Origin: Chryseobacterium sp. JJR-5R
Lineage (GTDB): Bacteria; Bacteroidota; Bacteroidia; Flavobacteriales; Weeksellaceae
Length of the DNA stretch: 64,000 bases
Reading direction: 5' to 3'
Assembly (NCBI RefSeq): GCF_034047335.1
Contig: NZ_CP139137.1
Location: 558,001 to 622,000, forward strand
In this document: in pieces, positions 42,593-50,130 of the stretch
How positions within the stretch are numbered: the first letter of the stretch is position 1
How the letters are laid out: each line of letters begins with the position of its first letter
The notes under the pieces: generated by a model
The model's database searches: none
Told to the model about the DNA's origin: nothing
What the model saw: the letters and a program-made list of their open reading frames with translations, nothing else
Program-made: the position numbers and the translations under genes

Positions 42593-43420
42593 TTACTCAT
42601 AATTAATTTTATGATCAAGTTCAATTGGATTATTGTTTTTCAATAGAACTTTCTGGATATTTTTGATAAACTCTCTGCTGTCAATAGGCTGATATCCGCC
42701 GGTTCCATTATCTGTCACAACTTTTCGGCCACTGGCTTTTATGGATGACAGAGGATCGTTAAAGTAGTCTTGCAATAATTTTTTATACTGCTCCCAGTTT
42801 ATTTCTTTACCTCCATCTGTTTCATATAAAGAGTCTCCGTTAATCTTATTTATTTTAGTTAATCTGAAAACGAAGTCTTTATGATCATCTTCAATCTGGA
42901 TAATAAGACCGGGAAGTCCATGAAAATAATAGGGACCTTCCGGAATTGAAATATCTTCTGTAAACCATGCACTCCAGTGGCGGCCTGCATACTGGACCTC
43001 TGCTTTCTGACATTTGTAATTTCCGATTATCAGGGTTTCACGAAGAATCTGCCATTTTAATTCATCCATAATATTAATGAAGAACCGGTCACGGCTAAGA
43101 GGTGAAACGAAATATTTTCTATAACTTTTTTTATCAAGCTCTTTAGAAAAATAAAGTTCATATACAGCATTTGTATTGTATCCCAATCCGTATCCTGTTT
43201 TTCCTATAAGCGAATCTGATGTTCTTCGCATTTCAGTACGGAAAACGGATTTATGAGAAAAAATATCCAGCACATAATTTATCTTTTTAGTATCATTTTG
43301 TGCCGGGTCGTATTTATAGTTAAGCTCATATGAAACAGCCATACTTTGTGGAAATGCGATCACACTACAATGACACATTATTAAAATTAATATTGGTAAA
43401 AAAAATATTTTTGACTTCAT
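42593..43420 (-). CDS. GLPGLI family exported protein (upstream copy)
   Basis: A 275-residue protein from the ATG at 43420 (a TTG nine codons upstream gives a longer but less plausible form). Signal peptide MKSKIFFLPILILIMCHCSVIA, KSVFRTEMRRTSDSLIGKTG, then WSAWFTEDISIPEGPYYFHG with LPGLIIQI. It is roughly half identical to the neighbouring copy by eye. It lies 64 bp downstream of peptide 3 and is probably co-transcribed with it. Confidence 0.9.
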   Translation of the reverse strand: MKSKIFFLPILILIMCHCSVIAFPQSMAVSYELNYKYDPAQNDTKKINYVLDIFSHKSVFRTEMRRTSDSLIGKTGYGLGYNTNAVYELYFSKELDKKSYRKYFVSPLSRDRFFINIMDELKWQILRETLIIGNYKCQKAEVQYAGRHWSAWFTEDISIPEGPYYFHGLPGLIIQIEDDHKDFVFRLTKINKINGDSLYETDGGKEINWEQYKKLLQDYFNDPLSSIKASGRKVVTDNGTGGYQPIDSREFIKNIQKVLLKNNNPIELDHKINYE

Positions 43421-43484
43421 AATCCAATTTAAAAACCTCACTTCCAAGATTTAATATACAGTGAAAGTGAGGAGAATTTATATT

Positions 43485-43664
43485 CTAAACGCATCTATAA
43501 GCACACCATTGTCCATTGCTGTCAGTACCACAATATACTTCACATGACAAACCATAAGGTGAGCAGTCACCACTTCCATGACACATATCAGGATATTCAG
43601 GTAATCGTTTCCCGCCTGCTAAAGTTTTTAATTCATTTCTTGAAAGTTTTCTGAGATTTTTCAT
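43485..43664 (-). CDS. Six-cysteine bacteriocin-like precursor peptide 3
   Basis: A 59-residue precursor of my own translation. The leader MKNLRKLSRNELKTLAGG is 18 residues with a canonical double glycine. The 41-residue core starts KRLPEYPDMCHGSGDC, contains six cysteines and ends GQWCAYRCV. Leader identity with peptides 1 and 2 is high, while core sequence differs. It is the first minus-strand gene of the block, divergent from an XRE regulator. Confidence 0.85.
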   Translation of the reverse strand: MKNLRKLSRNELKTLAGGKRLPEYPDMCHGSGDCSPYGLSCEVYCGTDSNGQWCAYRCV

Positions 43665-43837
43665 TTGTTCAATTTTTAATTAATAATTTGCTTCTTGCCA
43701 TATGAACCCTGGCCGGGTTTTACTGATCAGTGGTTTCAAAGTATATCTGTACATATATACTTTAAGAATTTAAAAGCGCTTTATCAATATTGACAATCAA
43801 AACTAAGAAAAAGTATTTCACGTTTATAAGATAAAAT

Positions 43838-43893
43838 TTGCGATTTTTTTGCGATTTTCTTGCAAAATTTGCACGATTTTTAATTACATTTGC
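43838..43893 (+). promoter_or_regulatory. Promoter/operator region of the XRE regulator
   Basis: TTGC recurs at 43838, 43849 and 43860 with 11-bp phasing (TTTGCGATTTT units). The 13-bp dyad TGCAAAATTTGCA (43861-43873) follows, and then a consensus -7 box TACATTTGC at 43885-43893. The array is a likely autoregulatory or divergent operator. Confidence 0.55.
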
Positions 43894-43908
43894 ATGAAAC
43901 ACAGCAAT

Positions 43909-44271
43909 ATGATTCAGGAAAAATTAAAGAACATTCGGATAGAAAAAGGTATGTCTCAGGAAAAAATGGCAAAAATATTATCAACGGGTATTTCAAGCTA
44001 CTCGCGTAAAGAAAACGGAAAATCAAAGATTTATGATGATGAATGGGAGAAGCTGGCAAAAGCGCTGGACGTTCCGGTGGAAGATCTGAAAGGGGAGGCC
44101 GTATCCGGAATAGTACATAATGAAAATCCAATTTTTAATGATAATTCAGGAAACTATAATCAGTATTTTAATTTACCAAATTCCATTTTAGAAAACCTTC
44201 AGGACTATATTCATTTATTGAAAGAACAGAATGAATTGCTGAAGAAGGAAATAGAAAGTTATAAAAAGTAA
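43909..44271 (+). CDS. XRE-family regulator with coiled-coil tail
   Basis: A 120-residue cytosolic regulator. IQEKLKNIRIEKGMSQEKMA plus GISSYSRKENGKSKIYDDEW is a helix-turn-helix of the XRE type, and the tail NLQDYIHLLKEQNELLKKEI forms a coiled coil. A consensus -7 box ends directly before another ATG at 43894, so a transcript starting about seven bases later would exclude it; hence I choose 43909. It is divergent from peptide 3 and may control the peptide locus. Confidence 0.83.
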   Translation: MIQEKLKNIRIEKGMSQEKMAKILSTGISSYSRKENGKSKIYDDEWEKLAKALDVPVEDLKGEAVSGIVHNENPIFNDNSGNYNQYFNLPNSILENLQDYIHLLKEQNELLKKEIESYKK

Positions 44272-44615
44272 TTTAAGGGATATAAGAACTGGATTTTGAA
44301 CTCAAAAATGGGTTATGATATCTGCATTATAATATGAAATTACAATGTGTTTTGTATACAGTAATGGATTGATTTATTATGCTTCTGTCAGGTTAAATAA
44401 AGACTGCCAGGTTATGTTTGTGTTTTAACTCATTAATAATCAATATGGAAATGAAGATAAAAGATAATTGCGTCTAAAAAATCTTAAAATTTTCTTAAAG
44501 TTTCAAAAAAGAGATAAAATGGTTTTTGTATCAATAAAATATATTGTACTTTTACCAAGCCTTGAATGAGGGAACAAGTCAAGGTAATAAATTTTTTTTC
44601 ATCATTTGTGTTTTT
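44272..44615. other. AT-rich intergenic stretch, possible small RNA
   Basis: No protein gene is visible in this 344-bp region. A weak promoter-like array (TTG 44526-44528, 18 bp, TACTTTTA 44547-44554) precedes TTTACCAAGCCTTG and CAAGTCAAGGTAA, which can pair in part. A plus-strand terminator follows, although no plus-strand gene is left for it to end. A short RNA of about 85 nt is possible. Confidence 0.3.
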
Positions 44616-44650
44616 AGAATCGTATCGCCTGATACGATTCTTTTATTTTT
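44616..44650 (+). terminator. Plus-strand terminator
   Basis: GAATCGTATC and its complement form a 10-bp stem with loop GCCT, followed on the plus strand by TTTTATTTTT. On the minus strand the tail lacks T residues, so it does not serve the DUF3810 gene well. Confidence 0.7.
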
Positions 44651-45707
44651 CAGGCCTTTCATAATTCAGCAGAAGATCAATAAAATAAGAGTAGGTAACC
44701 GAGCCGTCCTGTTGGTTGCCCTTTAGAAAAAGGTTGTTGGTAAATCCGAAAAAATCATCCAGCCAGCCCTGATGTTTCATGATAAATGACTTTTCATATG
44801 CTCTGTCTCTTTTCATTTCGGGGGAATAATTTTTCAGAATGGTTTTTACAAATTCAGGATCCTTATCAAGGATAAAATTCAGCAGGCTTCTTAAGGTGAA
44901 ATATTCCGTGCTGTAGCGCAGTTCAGGATTCCCTGACCGGATACCGATTAAATAACCGATAAAGTTCGCTTCCTGTTCTCTTGCAAAGCCCAGCTGGTGT
45001 GAGCTCTCATGAGCAGACGTAAAAGGGATCAGAGTATTCGGCAGCCGGGAATTGAATTGAGATTCTGCAGTAAAAGGATTGTAGTATCCTGAAATGCCTG
45101 TAAAGTTCATCACATTCCCAAACAGACTCGGCTTAAAAGCGTTGATTTCCGGTGCTCTTTTATCTGAAATATACTTAGGAAGCCTGTGCTGCTGCTTAAG
45201 GATTTCTTTCTGGACCGCTTTCAGATCGGTAATCATAAAAATCCCGTTCTTATCTTCCTGTACCAGTTCCCTTGTTTTCCTGCATTTTTCCAGATATCTT
45301 ACAGCCAGCAGTTTGGCATGCTCTACCGTAGGCTGATTCCGGGTTGTCAGTTTTTTAATAACCGGAGTCTGGAAATACAGCATCCCCCAAAATATCTGGT
45401 AGATGAAGTAGATAACATTAAAGAGGATAAAAAGCTTTAACAAAGCATTGCCCCGGGTCTTTCTTTTAAAACATCCGACGATAAGACATGTAAGTGCGAT
45501 GCCTAAAAGCACATAAAGAACATCTCCAAAAGAAAACGGGATCCACGAGAACAGTTTTTGATGGACTGCCTTCTGAATTTCAAAAAACCATTCAAAAAAA
45601 GCAATCATCAGTCCTGATTTCGAAAATATATAAAACAAAAGAAATTGGGCAAGTAATAAACCTGCCCAAAACCTTTTCTTCGAAAAAAATATCTTTTTAG
45701 TGTCCAC
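44643..45707 (-). CDS. DUF3810 family putative membrane metalloprotease
   Basis: A 354-residue protein with two or three N-terminal membrane helices (about 14-36, 60-78 and 93-115) and a soluble domain. AHESSHQLGFAREQEANFIG near residue 230 contains HESSH (HExxH) with a downstream glutamate, the layout of gluzincin-like proteases. The start is GTG and overlaps the end of the MFS gene by 11 bases, so the pair are translationally coupled. Confidence 0.85.
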   Translation of the reverse strand: MDTKKIFFSKKRFWAGLLLAQFLLFYIFSKSGLMIAFFEWFFEIQKAVHQKLFSWIPFSFGDVLYVLLGIALTCLIVGCFKRKTRGNALLKLFILFNVIYFIYQIFWGMLYFQTPVIKKLTTRNQPTVEHAKLLAVRYLEKCRKTRELVQEDKNGIFMITDLKAVQKEILKQQHRLPKYISDKRAPEINAFKPSLFGNVMNFTGISGYYNPFTAESQFNSRLPNTLIPFTSAHESSHQLGFAREQEANFIGYLIGIRSGNPELRYSTEYFTLRSLLNFILDKDPEFVKTILKNYSPEMKRDRAYEKSFIMKHQGWLDDFFGFTNNLFLKGNQQDGSVTYSYFIDLLLNYERPEK

Positions 45708-47457
45708 TTGATGTAGATTCTTCCATTTCTATTCCCTGTCTTCTTAAAATTCTTGGGGTAACCAACCCGTAAAAAGCAATGTAAACAAAACAAAGGATTG
45801 GGATTACATATGAAAAATGGGTCCAGGTGAGCCCCATGATTCCTTCAGGGCTGGATTTGTCAAAGTCACAGATCCATCCCTGTATCAGAGGGATAATACC
45901 TCCTCCAAGGATCATCATCACCAGGAAAGAAGATGCTTTTCCGGTATTCTTCCCAAGCCCTGCAATGGCAAGGTCAAAAATAGACGGCCACATAATCGAG
46001 CAGAAAAGGCCTCCTGAAATAAAGAAATATTTGGCGATTTCCTTATCCGGATACACAAGTCCTAAAAACATCATTAAGATACCGGCCACACCGAATATCA
46101 TAAGCGTTCTGCCCGGGTTTTTACCGCCGATAAAGCTCATGATAATAAATGCCACGATCCAGATCGCATAAATATAGAATGAGGAAACATCCTTACCGCT
46201 CAGTTCGTTCGCAACGATAATAATACCGAATGCGATGAAAGGCACAATAAATTTCAGGATCATGTTAGTTGTTTTCGAAATATTGAAAACATTGATACTT
46301 CCGTTCCATCGGCCGATCATTAAGCTTCCCCAGTATAAAGAAACAAACGGTGCAATGTTATGTTCTAAAACCCCGCCGAATTCTTTGGTGTGCAAAAGCG
46401 CAGGCAGGTTACTGATGATGGAAACTTCTACGCCCACATAAATAAAGATAGCGAGCATACCCAGATACAGTTGGGGATAGTTAAAAATATTGAATTTGGT
46501 ATCTGAAGCATCTGTTTTAACTTCTTCGTCTTTAGCAGGATCTTCAATTTTTGAGAAAAGCATGAAAATGGCCACTAAAATAAATGCAATACCCAGAATA
46601 ATAAAAGGGATCTTAACCATTTTAAGGTTCTCTTTTACAAATCCAAGCGGGTAGGAAATATTGGTCGATTTCTGCTTGATTTCGCTCAGCTTTGCATTAT
46701 AGGTATCAACCTTTGAATCAGCAGCAGTGGGATCCTGGTCTATGGCGACAATCTGATTGTTCAGTTCACTGATGTTCTGTTCTAATTTTGTAACCGTTTC
46801 ATTAATGGAAGCCGGGTCATCCTGCGTATCTTTTTTCAGTTCTGCAATATTGGCATTAAGCTCATTTTTATGCGTTACATATTCATTTTTTACGATCTCG
46901 ATTTTCGTAAGGTTGTCATTTTTAACGGATTCCTCTTTATTCCCCATTCCGAAAAGGGCAATCCCTACCAGGATCGGGCCTATGGTGGTTCCTAAAGAAT
47001 TGATTCCGCCGGCCAGAGTAAGGCGGTGTGCACCTGTTCGCGGGCTTCCCATCTTAATGGCTAACGGATTTGCAACAATCTGCTGTACCGAAAAGCCTAG
47101 ACCTACAATAAATAAAGCCGTAAGAAAAAACCAGAAGCTGGCAGCCGAAGCAGCCGGGACAAATAAGAATGCTCCCAGAGAAGAAAGGCCTAATCCTACA
47201 GCCAGTGTCTTTTTGTAACCGAATTTTTGAAGAATATCACTTTTTAAAGAAATCAGGAAAAATATAACCGATCCCACAAAATAAGCAACATAAAATGCCC
47301 AAGCCACAAGCTGGCTCTGCACCTGGGACAGGACAAACCATTTCTTGAATACCGGGATTAGAATATCATTACTTGCCGCCACAAATCCCCAGAAAAAGAA
47401 GACAACAATTAAAGATAAAAATTGAGACCACTTGGTCTGCTGTTGATTTGCATCCAT
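45697..47457 (-). CDS. MFS sugar transporter (FucP/GluP-like) with a central coiled-coil insertion
   Basis: A 586-residue transporter. The first half (GFVAASNDILIPVFKKWFVL, GFSVQQIVANPLAIKMGSP, AGGINSLGTTIGPILVG) matches the FucP/GlcP branch of the major facilitator superfamily. The family is usually 400-440 residues; here about 105 extra residues (172-278) fall in the central loop and are Glu/Lys/Asn/Gln-rich, with heptad-like stretches (VTKLEQNISELNNQIVAIDQ). The second bundle of helices begins near 280. The substrate is probably a sugar. Confidence 0.88.
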   Translation of the reverse strand: MDANQQQTKWSQFLSLIVVFFFWGFVAASNDILIPVFKKWFVLSQVQSQLVAWAFYVAYFVGSVIFFLISLKSDILQKFGYKKTLAVGLGLSSLGAFLFVPAASAASFWFFLTALFIVGLGFSVQQIVANPLAIKMGSPRTGAHRLTLAGGINSLGTTIGPILVGIALFGMGNKEESVKNDNLTKIEIVKNEYVTHKNELNANIAELKKDTQDDPASINETVTKLEQNISELNNQIVAIDQDPTAADSKVDTYNAKLSEIKQKSTNISYPLGFVKENLKMVKIPFIILGIAFILVAIFMLFSKIEDPAKDEEVKTDASDTKFNIFNYPQLYLGMLAIFIYVGVEVSIISNLPALLHTKEFGGVLEHNIAPFVSLYWGSLMIGRWNGSINVFNISKTTNMILKFIVPFIAFGIIIVANELSGKDVSSFYIYAIWIVAFIIMSFIGGKNPGRTLMIFGVAGILMMFLGLVYPDKEIAKYFFISGGLFCSIMWPSIFDLAIAGLGKNTGKASSFLVMMILGGGIIPLIQGWICDFDKSSPEGIMGLTWTHFSYVIPILCFVYIAFYGLVTPRILRRQGIEMEESTSSGH

Positions 47458-47487
47458 ATCATAAAAATTAAGAAAAACAAATATATA

Positions 47488-48228
47488 TTATTTCTTCCGA
47501 TTATTGTGTTCCAGCAAGGTTTTTTTTATTGTCTCAAAAGAAGACATTTTAAGTTCTTTCGGTGAAGCCGAAGGATCTAGGATGCCGTTGAAATAAACTT
47601 TCGCCTTGCCGGGATACCCTTCTGAACTTTTAAACGGAAATATTTCCTTTAACCCGATAAAAGTAAAAACAACGATAGGGGAATGGTGCTTTGAAGACAG
47701 AGTAAACGCACCGTCTTTAAACTCATCCAGGATAACGGAAGTGTCGTCCGGGACACCGCCTTCCGGAAAAATGACAATACTGTTTCCTTCTTCCATCTTT
47801 TCGGCACATCTCCGGTAGACATCCGCACGGCTTCTGGCGCTTTTACGGTCTACCATGACACAGATCCTTTTGTATATCGTTCCGAAAATCGGGATTTTCA
47901 CCAGTTCCTTCTTTCCTACAAAGCATACCGGATGATCGGCACACAGAATGCACATCAGCATAATATCCATAATGGAAGTGTGGTTGGAAATGAAAACATA
48001 CTGCTTGTTCTTATCAAGCTTCTGCCGGGAAAGCGGATGCAGCTCATACCGTAAACCCATCCCGAAGAACATGCAGTAGCTCCAGTATCTGATGAACCGG
48101 TATGCATAACGGTAGTGCTTTTTATTAAAAGATAAAATATAGACAGGAATTCCGAAAAGGATCGTGAAAACAAAGGCAATCAGGAAAAGCCAGGCTCTCC
48201 ACAGGTAGTTTAAAATTTTTGCTGCCAT
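47488..48228 (-). CDS. 1-acyl-sn-glycerol-3-phosphate acyltransferase (PlsC family)
   Basis: A 246-residue membrane-associated acyltransferase. SNHTSIMD near residue 80 is the H-x4-D catalytic motif and VIFPEGGVPDD near 152 the substrate-binding block. Hydrophobic helices lie at about 10-33. It probably makes phosphatidic acid or acylates a related lipid. Its start overlaps the end of gtrA by one base. Confidence 0.9.
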   Translation of the reverse strand: MAAKILNYLWRAWLFLIAFVFTILFGIPVYILSFNKKHYRYAYRFIRYWSYCMFFGMGLRYELHPLSRQKLDKNKQYVFISNHTSIMDIMLMCILCADHPVCFVGKKELVKIPIFGTIYKRICVMVDRKSARSRADVYRRCAEKMEEGNSIVIFPEGGVPDDTSVILDEFKDGAFTLSSKHHSPIVVFTFIGLKEIFPFKSSEGYPGKAKVYFNGILDPSASPKELKMSSFETIKKTLLEHNNRKK

Positions 48229-48686
48229 TATCCGTTAAAGATTATTTTTTTCTTGATCGAATAATTAAGAACCGAAACAAGCAGGATGGCTGCGATCTTG
48301 CTGGTTATTTCCGGACTTAGGGTATAGATCATGAGATCAATATTATCCTTAAAGACATAACTGTAAAAAATCTGGAAAAAGCCAAGGCTTAATAAAGTAG
48401 AGATAAAGGATACCACCATGAAATAGGCGAATTCTTTTCTTTTGGAGTGCTTTCCTCTTTCAAAAACAAACCAGATACTCAGGAAATAATTGGTGATGAT
48501 TCCGCAGCTGGTAGAAAAAATATTACTCAGCGGATAATGAACTCCGTAAAAATCGGTCTCACGCGGGAAGAGGTGCGGCAGGGAAACGCTCAGGAATTTA
48601 AAGCTCCCGATTTCAACAACAGCACTCAGCCCTCCTGCTATAATGAAGAACAGAATCTGTTTCTGGCGTAATAATAAATCTCTCAT
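48228..48686 (-). CDS. GtrA-family membrane protein
   Basis: A 152-residue protein with four membrane helices, starting LRQKQILFFIIAGGLSAVVE and containing SCGIITNYFLSIWFVFERGK, the pattern of GtrA-like proteins that translocate polyprenyl-linked sugars or assist glycosyltransferases. It overlaps the plsC-like gene by one base, so the two form a bicistronic unit. Confidence 0.9.
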   Translation of the reverse strand: MRDLLLRQKQILFFIIAGGLSAVVEIGSFKFLSVSLPHLFPRETDFYGVHYPLSNIFSTSCGIITNYFLSIWFVFERGKHSKRKEFAYFMVVSFISTLLSLGFFQIFYSYVFKDNIDLMIYTLSPEITSKIAAILLVSVLNYSIKKKIIFNG

Positions 48687-48915
48687 TCAGTTAGTATGGT
48701 GTGCAAATTTATAACTATATGTTAAACAGTGAAAAAAGATGTTAATTTTTTTTTTAGATTCAAAATAATTTCTAAATTTAATTTTCTGAACGAATAAAAC
48801 TATACCTGATAATAAATTCATCGTCAACTGTTTGTACCGATGGTTTTTTCTATCTTGTAATGCATAAAAAAAATAAATCACCAGAATTTCACGGCTAAAT
48901 CCTAATACTATTTGT

Positions 48916-49179
48916 ATGAAACATCAAAACAAATACAGAAAATTCCAGCTCCAGCAGGAAAATATTGCAACGCTCGAAAGAGAAAACTCCCGTTTCAGGA
49001 GGGTATATTCAGAATACGAAAATATGTCTGATGAACTCTGGAGCCTTGAAAATTCTGATGATAAACCTGTTCCGGATGATTTTATCAATGCCATGATCCT
49101 GCAGACTTCCTATCTTGAAGAAGAAATTGAAGACTGGCTGGTACAATTCAACGAAAATAAAACTGATATAAAACATTGA
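48916..49179 (+). CDS. Small coiled-coil hypothetical protein
   Basis: An 87-residue, strongly charged helical protein (FQLQQENIATLERENSRFRR, LQTSYLEEEIEDWLVQFNE) without signal peptide. No family recognised. It stands alone between divergent gtrA and the downstream kinase gene. Confidence 0.7.
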   Translation: MKHQNKYRKFQLQQENIATLERENSRFRRVYSEYENMSDELWSLENSDDKPVPDDFINAMILQTSYLEEEIEDWLVQFNENKTDIKH

Positions 49180-49263
49180 TGATTTTAAACAGCTTCCGGG
49201 CTGTTTGTAAAGGCTGTTTAAAGATTAATTCATAATTTAGCACCCTTAAACTAAAATCTAAAT

Positions 49264-50115
49264 ATGGTTGCTATTGTTGATGGTGGATCCACAAAATGTG
49301 ATTGGGTAATTTTGGATGACTTTAACAAGGTCTTTTTAAAAACCGAAACCATTGGTTTTAATCCTAATAATATTGCAGCAGAACTGATCGTTCCCGAGAT
49401 TGAAAAAAATATCAGTTTGGGATCGGTGAAGAATTCGATCAAAAAAGTTTTCTTCTACGGTTCCGGTTGCGGGATCCCGGAAAACTGTGCCATTATTGAG
49501 AGGGAACTTAAAAAATTCTTCATTTATGGAGAAGTAGAGGCTAAAGAAGACCTTACGGCTGCGGCGTATGCCGCTTACAGGGGAACGCCTGCTATTGTCT
49601 GTATCCTGGGAACGGGTTCCAATTCCTGTTTTTTTGACGGTGAACAGGTAACGATCAAGCTGCCTTCCCTCGGTTTCCTGGTAGGGGACGAAGGAAGCGG
49701 GAGCTCCATAGGAAAACAGCTGGTAAGAAGATTCTTTATGCGGAAGCTGCCGGAAGACCTTTCATTTCAATTTGAAGAAACGTATAAGCTGACCGTAGAC
49801 GAGGCTTTAAAAAACATGTATCATACATCGCGCCCGAATGCATATCTGGCAGATTTCAATAAATTTGTGGTAGAAAGAAAAGACCATCCTTATTTCAAGA
49901 AAATGGTTTTTGACGAAATGCTGAATTTCTTCGATTACCAGGTGCTGCCGTATGAAGAATCACAAAATGCCGAAATTAATTTTATCGGTTCCATTGCTTA
50001 TTATTATGAAGATATCCTGCGTTCTGCAGCAGCGGAACTCAATTTAAATGTGGGGCAGATTGTACAGAAACCAATCGAAAGTTTAGTCAGCTACCACATC
50101 CAATATATACTATAA
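49264..50115 (+). CDS. BadF/BadG-type sugar kinase (N-acetylglucosamine kinase-like)
   Basis: A 283-residue ASKHA-fold kinase. VDGGSTKCDWVI at the N-terminus is the phosphate-1 motif, CILGTGSNSCFFDG near residue 117 the phosphate-2 motif and GDEGSGSSIGKQLVRRFF near 143 the sugar/ATP segment. This set fits N-acetylglucosamine kinases of the BadF/BadG/BcrA/BcrD group. It starts 15 bp before the malic enzyme gene end-to-start gap and is probably co-transcribed with it. Confidence 0.85.
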   Translation: MVAIVDGGSTKCDWVILDDFNKVFLKTETIGFNPNNIAAELIVPEIEKNISLGSVKNSIKKVFFYGSGCGIPENCAIIERELKKFFIYGEVEAKEDLTAAAYAAYRGTPAIVCILGTGSNSCFFDGEQVTIKLPSLGFLVGDEGSGSSIGKQLVRRFFMRKLPEDLSFQFEETYKLTVDEALKNMYHTSRPNAYLADFNKFVVERKDHPYFKKMVFDEMLNFFDYQVLPYEESQNAEINFIGSIAYYYEDILRSAAAELNLNVGQIVQKPIESLVSYHIQYIL

Positions 50116-50130
50116 ATAAAAACATTCAAT

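Noticed and set aside
44616..44650. Terminator of the minus-strand DUF3810 gene
   Set aside because: The hairpin stands at the right place, but the minus-strand tail is A-rich rather than T-rich, so it works on the plus strand.
48687..48881. Minus-strand open frame of 64 codons upstream of gtrA
   Set aside because: Low-complexity composition, no recognisable motif, and it occupies the AT-rich promoter region of the gtrA/plsC pair.
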